From positions 1,903,136 to 1,967,135 of the forward strand of contig NC_011138.3 in NCBI RefSeq assembly GCF_000020585.3: a stretch of DNA of 64,000 nt, given 5' to 3'. This DNA is from Alteromonas mediterranea DE. Lineage in GTDB: Bacteria; Pseudomonadota; Gammaproteobacteria; Enterobacterales; Alteromonadaceae. The position numbers and the translations under genes were made by a program. The stretch's first letter is position 1; every line of letters begins with the position of its first letter. Under the pieces are notes generated by a model, which saw only the letters and a list, made by a program, of their open reading frames with translations, searched no databases and was not told the origin of the DNA. Of the stretch, positions 52,757 through 62,652 are shown one piece after another.

Positions 52757-54313
52757 TTAGGATTTGTCGCCGATCCACTCAACCCGATACAAGTCGCGTC
52801 TTCTATCAAGGTAGTTTCTTACTGATCCTTCGTTTTGAAGTTTGGTAAGCTTGTCTAAATCTAAATCAACAATGAGAGTCATTTCCGTGTTTGGCGTGGT
52901 TTCAGATACAATTGCATCGTGAGGAAACGCAAAATCACTAGGAGAAAATACGGCCGTTTGCCCGTACTGTATGTCTACATTATCAACTTTGGGTAAATTA
53001 CCAACACTTCCGGCAATGGCAACGTAACATTCATTTTCGATAGCCCGTGCCTGTGCGCACCGGCGTACGCGTAAATAGCCGTTTTTAGTATCAGTCCAAA
53101 ATGGAACAAAGAGTATTTGCATTTCTTGGTCAGACAGAATGCGCGCAAGCTCGGGGAACTCCACGTCATAGCAAATCAGTACGCCAATTTTACCAAAATC
53201 GGTATCGAAGGTTTTAAGGCTGTTACCGCCTTTCATTATCCAATCCTCTTTCTCGTGAGGAGTAGGATGCAGTTTATATTGGCTCTCGATGGTGCCATCT
53301 CTTTTACAGATGTAGCTAACGTTGTAAAGCTCTTCCTCTTCCACCACAGGCATAGAGCCAGCAATGATCGTGATATTGTAGGACACCGCTAAATGGGACA
53401 CCGCTGTTAAAATTTCATCGGTGTAGGTAGCTAAGTGCCAAATAGCGTCAATGGAAGAATCTGACGGGCTAAGCCCCATTAATGGTGCATTGAAAAACTC
53501 GGGGAAAAGCGCAACATCACAGGAATAATCTGACAGTGCGTCAACGAAATATTCGACCTGCTGCAATAGCTCTTCTACATTGTTAAAATAGCGCATCTGC
53601 CATTGAATACAGCCTATACGGGCGCTGGCCTTTCTGCTTGCGATTAGAGAAGGGGTACCAGGCTCATAGTAAATATTGTGCCACTGAAGCAAGGTGGCAT
53701 ACCCTTGCGACGCTTCATCTTCAGGCAAGTAAGCTGACATAACCTGTTTCACTTCAAAGCCGTTAGAAAGCTGAAAGGTTAAAATAGGGTCGTAGATATC
53801 TTTAAGCTTTACCTGTTCAATGTATTCGTATGGCGACAATTCATTAGCGTGGTTTTTGTAGTTTGGTATACGGCCGCCCGCCATTATCGACTTTAAGTTG
53901 AGGTTACGACACAGTTCTTTGCGCGCCTCGTACAATCTGCGGCCTAGTCTAAGGCCGCGATACTCAGGGCAAACAATCACTTCAACGCCATATAGCACAT
54001 CGCCGTTAGGATCGTGAGTGGTCAGGTAGGCGTCGCCGGTTATCTCATCATAACTGTGTTTATCGCCAAACTGGTCATAGTCGACGATAACCGAGATAGC
54101 AAAAGCGACCACCTTGCCTTTATCTTCAATACAAATTTGCCCTTCGGGAAAGGTTGTTACCTGGGCTTTGTAATTAGAGTACGGCCAAGCGCCTCCTACA
54201 TTGGCGTAAACTGTATCCATTAACGCCTTTACATCGTTGTAGTCATCTAGCCTTAAATTTCTCAAGTCTAAATGATGTTCCGTTTCTTCTATTTGTGTTT
54301 GATCTTGACTCAT
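52757..54313 (-). CDS. GNAT acetyltransferase fused to a carbon-nitrogen hydrolase
   Basis: 518 residues. N-terminal GNAT domain (about 15-185; acetyl-CoA motif CPEYRGLRLGRRLYEARKELC), then a nitrilase-superfamily domain (about 220-505) with the triad Glu in ALFPEFFNAP, Lys in YKLHPTPHEKE and Cys in VLICYDVEFPELAR. One uninterrupted frame, so a true fusion. The hydrolase half resembles amidases/nitrilases that release ammonia, and the fused GNAT may acylate the product. Substrate unknown. Confidence 0.92.
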   Translation of the reverse strand: MSQDQTQIEETEHHLDLRNLRLDDYNDVKALMDTVYANVGGAWPYSNYKAQVTTFPEGQICIEDKGKVVAFAISVIVDYDQFGDKHSYDEITGDAYLTTHDPNGDVLYGVEVIVCPEYRGLRLGRRLYEARKELCRNLNLKSIMAGGRIPNYKNHANELSPYEYIEQVKLKDIYDPILTFQLSNGFEVKQVMSAYLPEDEASQGYATLLQWHNIYYEPGTPSLIASRKASARIGCIQWQMRYFNNVEELLQQVEYFVDALSDYSCDVALFPEFFNAPLMGLSPSDSSIDAIWHLATYTDEILTAVSHLAVSYNITIIAGSMPVVEEEELYNVSYICKRDGTIESQYKLHPTPHEKEDWIMKGGNSLKTFDTDFGKIGVLICYDVEFPELARILSDQEMQILFVPFWTDTKNGYLRVRRCAQARAIENECYVAIAGSVGNLPKVDNVDIQYGQTAVFSPSDFAFPHDAIVSETTPNTEMTLIVDLDLDKLTKLQNEGSVRNYLDRRRDLYRVEWIGDKS

Positions 54314-54595
54314 GGGTTACTCATGTTTGTTACGCTTTACATCACTTATATTCAAGTATAGTTGATGTTGACTTTAAGTAAGACAAGCAAGAAGCGTGCG
54401 ATTTCGAAGCACGCTCGCCAGCGATAAAACTTTTTTCTTCTATCGATTAAAATTTTGCGGAGTAAAAACCGCGTTTCACAATTGCCACACTAATGTTAGC
54501 GGCGTATAACGTCGCAGCTTTCTCGCGGCGTGCATTAACGCCATCAATGCACATCAAACCTTCTTTGTTTTAATTTATCGGTAAACAAAACGTAA

Positions 54596-55267
54596 ATGAA
54601 TAAACAGCAACTGACAGCAATACAACCTCTTCATGTTTTTGATGAATCGATTTTCGAAACCATTGTCGATGACCTCGTTACGAAAGGCTTTTCTATACAA
54701 GAGAATGGGTTACCTGATTTTATAACACAAGCTCTTTTAGACTGTCAGCGTTCAATTTCTGAGGCAGAATATAAAACGGCCGGCATTGGTCGCGCGGAAA
54801 ACTATAAAAAAGCGACGAACGTGAGAGGGGATGCAATATGTTGGATTACGGGCTCGTCCCAAGAGGGAGCACTGTGGCTAGCATGGTGTGAAGCAATGCA
54901 GCAGTATATAAACCGTTCACTTTTTATGGGGCTTTTTTCGTTTGAAAGTCATTTCGCCTGCTACGGACCGGGTAAATTTTACAAAAGACATGTAGATGCG
55001 TTTAAAGGGCAGGGCAATCGCGTGCTTTCACTGGTCGGGTATTTGAATGAAGATTGGCTGGAGGAGAACGGTGGAGAACTGGTCATTTACAATAGCAGTG
55101 ATGACGTTGAAGGTACCAAAGTCTTACCGAAGAAAAATACCCTTGTCGTCTTTTTGAGCGAACAGTTTCCCCATGAAGTACTGCCTGCTACACGTACCCG
55201 TCACTCTATTGCCGGTTGGTTTAGAGTTAACGGCAGCGTTAACGATAACATAGACCCACCGCGTTAA
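54596..55267 (+). CDS. 2OG-Fe(II) oxygenase (prolyl-hydroxylase-like)
   Basis: 223 residues. Double-stranded beta-helix fold with the iron ligands His and Asp in YKRHVDAFKG (HxD) and distal His in EQFPHEVLPA, plus the 2-oxoglutarate-binding Arg in TRTRHSIAGWFRV. It matches bacterial prolyl-4-hydroxylase-like proteins, some of which modify EF-Tu. Divergent from the GNAT-nitrilase gene across 282 bp; the substrate here is unknown. Confidence 0.9.
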   Translation: MNKQQLTAIQPLHVFDESIFETIVDDLVTKGFSIQENGLPDFITQALLDCQRSISEAEYKTAGIGRAENYKKATNVRGDAICWITGSSQEGALWLAWCEAMQQYINRSLFMGLFSFESHFACYGPGKFYKRHVDAFKGQGNRVLSLVGYLNEDWLEENGGELVIYNSSDDVEGTKVLPKKNTLVVFLSEQFPHEVLPATRTRHSIAGWFRVNGSVNDNIDPPR

Positions 55268-55552
55268 AACTTATGGGGCAATGTTCAGCATGTCTGGTAT
55301 CTAAAACATAATACTTATGTATAATAACTTCACGCTATCTATCTACAGATAAAGGGTGTAAAACTAAACCTTCACTAGGGTAATATGCTCTAAATGTTTC
55401 GTTTTAAAAGCCTTGCTCTTAATGTGGAAGTAAAGTGCTTTTAACTGACGCTTTCCCAGAACGTTTTGTTGATATGGTAGTGCAGTCCACAATAGCATCG
55501 CTTAAATGCCTATTGTGCCGCTTAGGGAAAAGACGTAAGAAGTGATTGGTCA

Positions 55553-57238
55553 ATGCTGGAAAAAATACCTGCCCCCACCCCAAGAGAAGAACTCCATGTA
55601 CTGGTTATCGATAATCAGGGGCTTGTTCATGATGTCGTAGCATCTGCATTGCATGAAATTGGAATAAAGAATGTCAGCAGTGCATTTAACGCATTTCATG
55701 CAAAGCGACTATGTGAAGCGCGACAGTTTGATTTTGTATTATTGTCGTTTAACGTAAGCCACGATAAAGATGGCTTTCACCTCTTTGAAGAATTAAAGCA
55801 CCTCAATCACATCAATGACACAACAACTGTCGTGTTCTTAAGCGCCGAAACATCGCCCGAGCTCGTCAATTGTATTGTCGAACTTCAGCCCGATGATTTT
55901 TGGGTAAAACCCCTACAGCGTAATAAAATTGAGTCTCGATTAGACTATTTAATACAAGTGCGCCTTAAGCTGCACAAAATGTTGTACTGTATGCAGATAG
56001 GCGACTATTCCACTGCGATGTATTATGCCGAAAGGCAGCTAAAAGACGCCTTGCTTTCTGAGTATCACACAAGAATAAAGCGCTTAATTGGCGATTGCTT
56101 ATTGCAGCTTCGCGATTACGAGACCGCCGAAGATTATTTTAGGGGCTTATTGCAGAGTATGGACCACGCATGGGTTCATATTGGCTTAACTCGCTCCTTA
56201 CTTAGACAAGACGAATTAGAAGAAGCCCAGCTTCTTGTCGATGATTTGTTACAAAGGCCTGATACGCGGTTTTTAACGTACGATTTACTGGCGCAGTATT
56301 TTATAGAAAAAGAGCAGTTCGATATTGCTTATGAGCAGATGAAAGAAGCGAGTAGGCTTGCGCCCCGTAATATTGAGCGCAACAAGCGCCTATGGGACCT
56401 CGCTCGACTTAATCACGACAAAAAAGGCCAGCTTTCTGCCGTTCAAAACATGGCAAAATTTGCTAAAAACTCTATTCACGATTCACCTCAGCTCACGTTA
56501 AACGTTATCCGTTCTACTATTGACCTTGCTACTAGCCTGGGCAATACAGAGACAGAAAGGTATTTGCAAAAAGCCGAGTCCGAACTGGAAGAGCTTAAAC
56601 AGCAAAAAGGTATGCAAAGTCAGCTTGGTGAACAAATTGACGTGGTGAAAGCCCGCGTGCTTTGTCTAAGAGATGATAAGCGTAGTGCAGAAAAATTGAT
56701 GAAAGATCGCTCAGCTTCTACAGAAGGCTTGTCGATGGAAGACAGTCTGGACAAAATGAAGGCGTTTCATGAACTGGGAATGCGCGAACACTGTGTCAGT
56801 ATTTTAGATAAGCTACGTAAACAGATTGAAGGCGATACCTTTACCTCGCAAGTGGTCAATGAATACTTAAATCAAGAGTCCATTGAACGCAGTGAGATTC
56901 AGTTTACCACCAAAGAACTGAAACAGATGGCAACGGTAAACTATAAAGAGAACCGATTGAACCCCGCCTACAATAACTTGCTGCAGGCACTGACATTGTC
57001 GCCTAAAGATAAACAAATTGCGTTGAGTTTATTGAAAGTTATTACCCAAATTCACCTTGACGATAACCTATCTGATGAACAAATGAAGTCGGCAAAGCGT
57101 GCAGCAAAGGTACTGTTATCTAGTGAATTATCGACAACGCAAGCGGAGAAGCGGGACCAGTATATTAAGCGTATTGGTATCGAAGTTGACGATACTAATG
57201 CCGCTGACTTAGTGGGTATGGTAGTGTCTAAAGCGTGA
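55553..57238 (+). CDS. degenerate receiver-TPR protein
   Basis: 561 residues. N-terminal receiver domain (about 10-140) in which the acceptor position is Ser: VLLSFNVSHDKDG where the family has DYNLG-type Asp; the distal Thr/Ser (FLSAET) and Lys (WVKPLQ) are kept, and the acidic pocket is reduced to one Asp (VLVIDNQG). TPR-like helices follow (about 150-300 and 470-560). So it is probably a phosphorylation-independent interaction protein. No partner kinase nearby. Confidence 0.87.
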   Translation: MLEKIPAPTPREELHVLVIDNQGLVHDVVASALHEIGIKNVSSAFNAFHAKRLCEARQFDFVLLSFNVSHDKDGFHLFEELKHLNHINDTTTVVFLSAETSPELVNCIVELQPDDFWVKPLQRNKIESRLDYLIQVRLKLHKMLYCMQIGDYSTAMYYAERQLKDALLSEYHTRIKRLIGDCLLQLRDYETAEDYFRGLLQSMDHAWVHIGLTRSLLRQDELEEAQLLVDDLLQRPDTRFLTYDLLAQYFIEKEQFDIAYEQMKEASRLAPRNIERNKRLWDLARLNHDKKGQLSAVQNMAKFAKNSIHDSPQLTLNVIRSTIDLATSLGNTETERYLQKAESELEELKQQKGMQSQLGEQIDVVKARVLCLRDDKRSAEKLMKDRSASTEGLSMEDSLDKMKAFHELGMREHCVSILDKLRKQIEGDTFTSQVVNEYLNQESIERSEIQFTTKELKQMATVNYKENRLNPAYNNLLQALTLSPKDKQIALSLLKVITQIHLDDNLSDEQMKSAKRAAKVLLSSELSTTQAEKRDQYIKRIGIEVDDTNAADLVGMVVSKA

Positions 57239-57285
57239 ACGCCTAGTGGTGTGTAGAAATAGAAAATTATGGTGATGCGCCATTG

Positions 57286-57313
57286 AAAAAGCTGCCTTTA
57301 AAGGCAGCTTTTT
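57286..57313. terminator. bidirectional terminator
   Basis: AAAAAGCTGCCTTT / AAAGGCAGCTTTTT (14-bp perfect inverted repeat), between the convergent receiver-TPR and nuclease genes, T run on both strands. Confidence 0.93.
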
Positions 57314-57366
57314 ACGTTTGCGGGTCACATTTTGTTAATGTGAACGGCGCTGGTTATTTTTCAACG

Positions 57367-59958
57367 TTAGCTTTTCTTTTCAACATTATGCTGACGACGG
57401 CGAAAACCTACCATTGCGGCTAGCAATGCGAAAATTCCTCCCATCGCTCCTCCTGAGCTATCCTTGTTGTCATCTTCATCGTCTTCAACTACGTCCGCTT
57501 GTAAATCGAATGTGGCGATGAATGGGTCATGGTCCGAGCTTCTAAACGGGCCAACGTCGGTAAATGCGTAGCCTTCTTCTTCAGGATAGAAACGAAGCGC
57601 TTGATCGTACTGTAGCTGATACGCTTCCACTGAGTTAATATTCCAGTGCGCACCATCAATAGCGTCTGCAAGCATGGCGTCACTTGCTAACACGTGATCT
57701 AAACTACCCACTTGTTCAGTGCCGTAGAACCAATATGAAAAGCCTTCTGCGTCGAACTCTTCGGCTAAATTGTGATAGCCAAAGCTAGATTCAACGTCAA
57801 CCGAAGCACCTTCGTCCATGCCCGTGTTTATAGCAGTAGCGATGGTGTATCCACGTGATTCAGGTGTGTAATCGGTAAGTACAGCGACAGGGTCTTCAGC
57901 ACTGTATGCATTTAAGTCGCCCAAGATGACCTTACGCTCAGGCAGGCTCTCATCGCTCAATGCGTTACCAAGCGTGATCGCTGCCGATACGCGAAGTGCA
58001 TTACAGCTGCCTTGAATTGTCGTAATTTCAGACGGTGCTTCTGCTACGTCCTCAGCACACTGCGAACCTTTAGATTTAAAGTGATTTACCGCAACAAGGA
58101 ACGACTTGCTACTTTCGTTATGAACGAACGACTGAAGAAGGCTAGGGCGCATACGTGCCAGACTATCTTCATCAATTTGTTGTACTGGCATATCCACAAT
58201 CATTGCATCGCTTTCAGGTGTCACTACAGACGCCTTATATAGTAAGCCTACGGTAATGGCATCGGTACCTATTTCGCTACCGTCGCTGGTAGCAACAAAT
58301 GCGTATTGTTCGGTTTCACCTAATTCAGCATTAATGGCATTAACAAGAGACTGGATAGCGCTATCGTCGCCAAAGCCATCATTCTCTATCTCCATTAAGC
58401 CAACAACATCAGCATTCAAATTAATAATGGCTTCGACAATACGGCCTTGTTGTAGGGCGAAGGCCACGTCGTCTGACGCACCGCGATTGTTGTCATAATC
58501 AAAGGTCACATCGCCGTTTTCATCTACTTCGCCATTGAAATAGTTCAGTACGTTAAACGTCGCGATTGAAAGGTTACCTTCAGCAACAACAGGGTTGGCT
58601 TCGCGTGTTGAAGCTACTTCAATGATGTCACTTGGATTTATTCTGTAAGTACCAAAGCTATAGTTTAGCGGGCCCGAGGCCGACACACTGTCGCCAATGC
58701 GAATGGCGTTCGCATAGCTGAAAGTAGGGAAGTAATTAAGTGTATCAGGATATTGTGAGCCACTATTGTCTTCAATAGTGAGTAAGCTGGTTTCGCTTGC
58801 TTGCTCTGCTGCAACGTAGTCTTCTGACAGTGGAGCTGCAACGTCGCTCGGCTGACGCTTAATCGTGTCACTAACGACAATCTCACCGAAGCGCCACAAG
58901 TTATTCGTGCTTATTACGGTAGCATCGGTAACGCTTACTACCATGCCTTCCAGTGTTTCTAAGTCAACTTCATAAGGCATTGAAAGGGCTACGCTCGCAA
59001 CCGATTCCGCTTCGCCACAATCTAACGCTACCACAGCGCTGTCCATAACCAGCGTGGTCATGCCGTAATTTTCTTCAACTTCTCCGTAAAGACGAACCAG
59101 GTTGCCTACTTCAATGTCTATATTACCTTCTACCAACAGGCCTTCAGACGTTGCTTCATTAGCGTCGTAATCTGCCGTTTCTTCTTGGATAAAGAATCCG
59201 CCATCTCGCGTACCTGTTACGATAGCTTCTACAATAACCTTATTGCCCACCTCTGCAGAGCTATTCTCACTACCTTGAATAGTACTGATAAGCACCGCGT
59301 CATCGCCACAAACCCCTAGCTCAACGGCCGGTACTTCAGGTTCATCGACTACTTCATCTCCACCTTCAGTTGTGAAAGTACCTGTTGGGAAAGGTGTCGT
59401 TGCATCGGTATTTGTTGTTGCGCCATCTAACGCATCCACACCGCTGAATGTCCAGTTAGCTGAATCGAAGTTGCCGCCGTTAGCGTTTTGGCCTGAGGTA
59501 CGGTAAGCCCACCCATCAAGGTATTCCCACGCGGTGCCGTTTCCATCGGTATTAATGTCGCCAAACGTATCAATAACACTACCGTCTTTGAAAAGTTCAA
59601 TAGCATCGTCGCCATTAATGCCCATTGACGAGCTATCATAGTCAGGTGCTGAACCGAAAAACGCGGTAAAGCCGTCTATTTCAGATGCAACGTAAATATA
59701 GGTTCCCGCACTTGCAGATACGCCAGTTGGGAAGGTGAACTCTTCGCCATCTGTGCCACCACCATTATTGGCAGAGCCAACACCATAAGCGGACAAGTCG
59801 GCAATGTCGTTGACCACAAAAAGTTCAACGGCTTTGGGTACACCGCCACTTAGCGGCCCATCAATGACACCACTAATGACCAAATCGTTAGCATTAACTG
59901 CTGTGGAAGAAAGCGCAGAAATTATCCCTGCAGATAGTAAAGTTAATGATGTTTTCAC
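57367..59958 (-). CDS. ExeM-like extracellular endonuclease with GlyGly-CTERM
   Basis: 863 residues. Signal peptide (LLSAGIISALSSTAVNA), lamin-tail-like domain (about 25-200), OB-fold region (about 225-440), then an endonuclease/exonuclease/phosphatase domain (LMEIENDGFG, NHFKSKGSQC, LGDLNAYSAEDP, SDHDPFIATF). The C-terminus is Gly-Gly-rich, then a hydrophobic helix and Arg-Arg-Arg, as in GlyGly-CTERM/rhombosortase sorting. It may let the cell use extracellular DNA as nutrient or loosen biofilm. Confidence 0.93.
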   Translation of the reverse strand: MKTSLTLLSAGIISALSSTAVNANDLVISGVIDGPLSGGVPKAVELFVVNDIADLSAYGVGSANNGGGTDGEEFTFPTGVSASAGTYIYVASEIDGFTAFFGSAPDYDSSSMGINGDDAIELFKDGSVIDTFGDINTDGNGTAWEYLDGWAYRTSGQNANGGNFDSANWTFSGVDALDGATTNTDATTPFPTGTFTTEGGDEVVDEPEVPAVELGVCGDDAVLISTIQGSENSSAEVGNKVIVEAIVTGTRDGGFFIQEETADYDANEATSEGLLVEGNIDIEVGNLVRLYGEVEENYGMTTLVMDSAVVALDCGEAESVASVALSMPYEVDLETLEGMVVSVTDATVISTNNLWRFGEIVVSDTIKRQPSDVAAPLSEDYVAAEQASETSLLTIEDNSGSQYPDTLNYFPTFSYANAIRIGDSVSASGPLNYSFGTYRINPSDIIEVASTREANPVVAEGNLSIATFNVLNYFNGEVDENGDVTFDYDNNRGASDDVAFALQQGRIVEAIINLNADVVGLMEIENDGFGDDSAIQSLVNAINAELGETEQYAFVATSDGSEIGTDAITVGLLYKASVVTPESDAMIVDMPVQQIDEDSLARMRPSLLQSFVHNESSKSFLVAVNHFKSKGSQCAEDVAEAPSEITTIQGSCNALRVSAAITLGNALSDESLPERKVILGDLNAYSAEDPVAVLTDYTPESRGYTIATAINTGMDEGASVDVESSFGYHNLAEEFDAEGFSYWFYGTEQVGSLDHVLASDAMLADAIDGAHWNINSVEAYQLQYDQALRFYPEEEGYAFTDVGPFRSSDHDPFIATFDLQADVVEDDEDDNKDSSGGAMGGIFALLAAMVGFRRRQHNVEKKS

Positions 59959-60278
59959 GTCATTTTCCCTTTGTAGTTTTCATTATTTTTCTAATTCACA
60001 TCTTTGTGTGTGCTCGCAGGTGTGCAAGCCAGCAATAACCAGGCCCAATGCCATTTTGCTATTGCGAGTACTACCGTAAAGGGATTTCGCGTGGGTAGGA
60101 ATGATTTAAGCTTATTCAAGCTGTATTTTAATAAATTTATATACAACAGGTACTTATCTTTTATGGGTAAGTTTATTTATGCCTTTGAGTTGTAACAAAG
60201 CGCTTAATTATCGCTTAAGTAATTCTATTCGGTGAAGTGTTTAAACCGCTAACGCAAGCTAGGGCGTTACCCATCAAT
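59959..60278. other. 320-bp intergenic stretch
   Basis: Region between the minus-strand nuclease gene and the DUF2252 gene, AT-rich, holding the nuclease promoter. A short AACGC/GCGTT dyad near 60255 lacks a T run. No gene or other element seen. Confidence 0.5.
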
Positions 60279-61607
60279 TCATTTGTTTTCAATATGTTGT
60301 TTAAATAAAGCATGATCGTCTATTACTTGCTCAGCATACAAATTTGCAACTTTTACCAGTAGGGTCTTTACAGATTCAAATGTTTTAGCCGCAGAAGAGG
60401 AGAAGCGGGTACTGCGGCGGTCTCCCCGGCAGTGTGCTAAAGCAAGGCTGTACCCACAAAGTTCAGCAAAGTAATTAAAACCCTTTTCGATGGCTTTTTT
60501 GCCCATGGCGATATCGTGCGGGGCAACCCCAACTTTAGCGTGATGGCGCGAGCGCACTAAATAGTGTGCGCCAGCATATTTTACCTCATCGAGCACTAAG
60601 TCTGGCCTGCGCTGCATTCGGCGTTGACAGCGGGCGGTAAGATGCGCCGCGTTCAGTCGATTAACCGGGTTAAGCGCTTTAAAATAGTGAATGGGAGCGG
60701 CTTCACGCTGCTGCTTCACTTCTACGATATGGCAATGTGAGAAGCTTTCGGCGTTATGCGGTTTGGACGGGCCCACTAAAAAATAATAGCGGTTCATATT
60801 AACCGAGCCCGTACCGGCATTTAGGCGTTTAACGATATCCACAACGGCGTCATCCATATAAGGGGCAAAAGCGGCCAGTAACGCTGAATATTCTTGCCCA
60901 CTTAGTTTAGTGAACTTCTCGCTGTTACGCTTGAAGGCTAATGTGTCGCCCTGTAGTTGTACTGCTTTGGCTAACGCACTTTTTGACGTGAAATCTTCAC
61001 CACCTGCACTACGCGCCTTTGCTTTGTTATAGAGCTTAGTTAATTTACTGGGAACGGTGCTAGGGCAGGTGTCTATTGCTTCGTTCAGTACTGAAGCGTT
61101 TGCTTTAACGCGCTCACATGTCTTTATATAGCTTTCTATAAAACGATACTGAGCTTCAATCACATCCTGATGGCTAACGACCGGCTTCGAATGGTTGATG
61201 GCGTCATCTTGATATTTACCTTTAATCACACCAGCGCAATGTGCTCTGGCAAGATGTAAAGACGTGAGATAGCGAAGAACGTCCCATTGCGCTTGTCCTA
61301 CGCATGCATCATCGAAATCGTTGGGTGAGAAAATAACCGTGTCGCCATGGGAACCCTCTTCGGTAAGAAAACCGAAATTTGAGGTGTGGCAATCGCCCAT
61401 TACGCTTGTAAGGGGAATTGAGTCACATTCTTTTGGGAAGTTGATGACCCCAGATAGAATATCGGCATAAAATAGCTGGGCACTTCCTCGATAAAACACA
61501 AAAGGGCTTGAAGCCATCTTTGTGTGCTTAGCTAGCTGTAAGCTTGGTGTTTGCCCGTCAATGCGTTTGACTGCATCTATGATATGTTGAAGCCGATTGT
61601 CTAACAT
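60279..61607 (-). CDS. DUF2252 family protein
   Basis: About 442 residues of the DUF2252 family, which has an aminoglycoside-phosphotransferase/kinase-like fold. Motifs: FYRGSAQLFYADIL, GDCHTSNFGF (kinase-like HxN), NDFDDACVGQAQWDVLRYLTSLHLA. ATG at 61607 has GAGG six bases upstream; GTG at 61619 is an alternative that overlaps that site. Function unknown in this family. Confidence 0.92.
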   Translation of the reverse strand: MLDNRLQHIIDAVKRIDGQTPSLQLAKHTKMASSPFVFYRGSAQLFYADILSGVINFPKECDSIPLTSVMGDCHTSNFGFLTEEGSHGDTVIFSPNDFDDACVGQAQWDVLRYLTSLHLARAHCAGVIKGKYQDDAINHSKPVVSHQDVIEAQYRFIESYIKTCERVKANASVLNEAIDTCPSTVPSKLTKLYNKAKARSAGGEDFTSKSALAKAVQLQGDTLAFKRNSEKFTKLSGQEYSALLAAFAPYMDDAVVDIVKRLNAGTGSVNMNRYYFLVGPSKPHNAESFSHCHIVEVKQQREAAPIHYFKALNPVNRLNAAHLTARCQRRMQRRPDLVLDEVKYAGAHYLVRSRHHAKVGVAPHDIAMGKKAIEKGFNYFAELCGYSLALAHCRGDRRSTRFSSSAAKTFESVKTLLVKVANLYAEQVIDDHALFKQHIENK

Positions 61608-61623
61608 GGTTTTCCTCACCTAT

Positions 61624-61839
61624 TCACGTGGCAAACGCTGAGCTTTGAAGTGCGAGTATTGCAATGCAATTAATCAATTTGGTTCTATTTTCATCGTTCA
61701 ATTCAATAACCTGATTAAGCGATTCATTTTTACCAATTAGTTTTTTAAAATGATACGCGCTATTCTTATCACCAGTTTCGAGAGACATGAATTTTTCATT
61801 AGTGAATAAGTTCACAAAAGTGTAAAACCATGTCGTCAC
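61624..61839 (-). CDS. possible small protein between DUF2252 and ahpC
   Basis: Up to 71 residues; the last 54, from an internal ATG (61788), look more natural. Helical, no known family, no clear ribosome site; the GTG start overlaps the putative ahpC promoter region. It lies 17 bp before the DUF2252 gene. Could be chance. Confidence 0.25.
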   Translation of the reverse strand: MTTWFYTFVNLFTNEKFMSLETGDKNSAYHFKKLIGKNESLNQVIELNDENRTKLINCIAILALQSSAFAT

Positions 61840-61912
61840 TATAAACGTAAAGTTTGTATTCGCATGCTACTTGCTTGCGAAGATAATTTAAAACCAAAAT
61901 GGAGAATTAAAC

Positions 61913-62476
61913 ATGGCATTGATCAATACTGCTATCAAACCTTTCAAAGCGACTGCATTTAAAGACGGCGAGTTCATTGACGTAAGCAGTGAAGACATCA
62001 AAGGTAAATGGGCAGTTTTCGTATTTTACCCAGCTGATTTCACATTCGTATGCCCAACTGAGCTTGGTGACATCGCTGACAAATACGAAGAGCTTCAGTC
62101 TCGTGGCGTAGAAGTTTTCTCAGTATCTACTGACACTCACTTCACACACAAAGCATGGCACGATTCTTCAGACACGATCAACAAGATCAAGTTTGCAATG
62201 ATTGGCGACCCAACAGGTGAAATCACTCGCAACTTCGATTGTATGCGTGAAACTATGGGCCTTGCTGACCGTGCAACATTTGTTGTTGACCCAGAGGGTA
62301 TCGTCCAAGCAATGGAAATCACGTCTGAAGGTATCGGCCGTGATGCAGACGACCTAGTACGTAAGGTTAAAGCTGCTCAGTACGTAGCAAATAACCCAGG
62401 CGAAGTTTGCCCAGCTAAATGGAAAGAAGGTGAAGAAACACTAGCACCTTCTCTAGACCTAGTAGGTAAAATCTAA
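61913..62476 (+). CDS. ahpC: alkyl hydroperoxide reductase peroxiredoxin AhpC
   Basis: 2-Cys peroxiredoxin, 187 residues, the E. coli AhpC length. Peroxidatic Cys in [15 protein letters not shown] (about residue 47), resolving Cys in [11 protein letters not shown] (about residue 166). The ATG is preceded by GGAG. It reduces organic peroxides and takes electrons from AhpF, whose gene follows after a 176-bp gap holding a hairpin. Confidence 0.98.
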   Translation: MALINTAIKPFKATAFKDGEFIDVSSEDIKGKWAVFVFYPADFTFVCPTELGDIADKYEELQSRGVEVFSVSTDTHFTHKAWHDSSDTINKIKFAMIGDPTGEITRNFDCMRETMGLADRATFVVDPEGIVQAMEITSEGIGRDADDLVRKVKAAQYVANNPGEVCPAKWKEGEETLAPSLDLVGKI

Positions 62477-62544
62477 GCGTCTTGCTTAGAGGCCGATAAT
62501 GCCGTTGGCGTTAGCTAACGGTAAGCATTGGCAACGTTTATATA

Positions 62545-62564
62545 GGGAGCGGGTCTCCGCTCCC
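62545..62564 (+). repeat. hairpin between ahpC and ahpF
   Basis: GGGAGCGG-GTCT-CCGCTCCC, an 8-bp perfect stem without a T run. It may stabilise the ahpC message or reduce read-through, giving more AhpC than AhpF. Confidence 0.75.
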
Positions 62565-62652
62565 TGATGTTAATTCCCAATTTCCGCTTATGTAGTTGAC
62601 CTCAGAAGAAGGTTGGCGGGGATCGGCGTGTCGAAAATAAGGCAGAATAACC

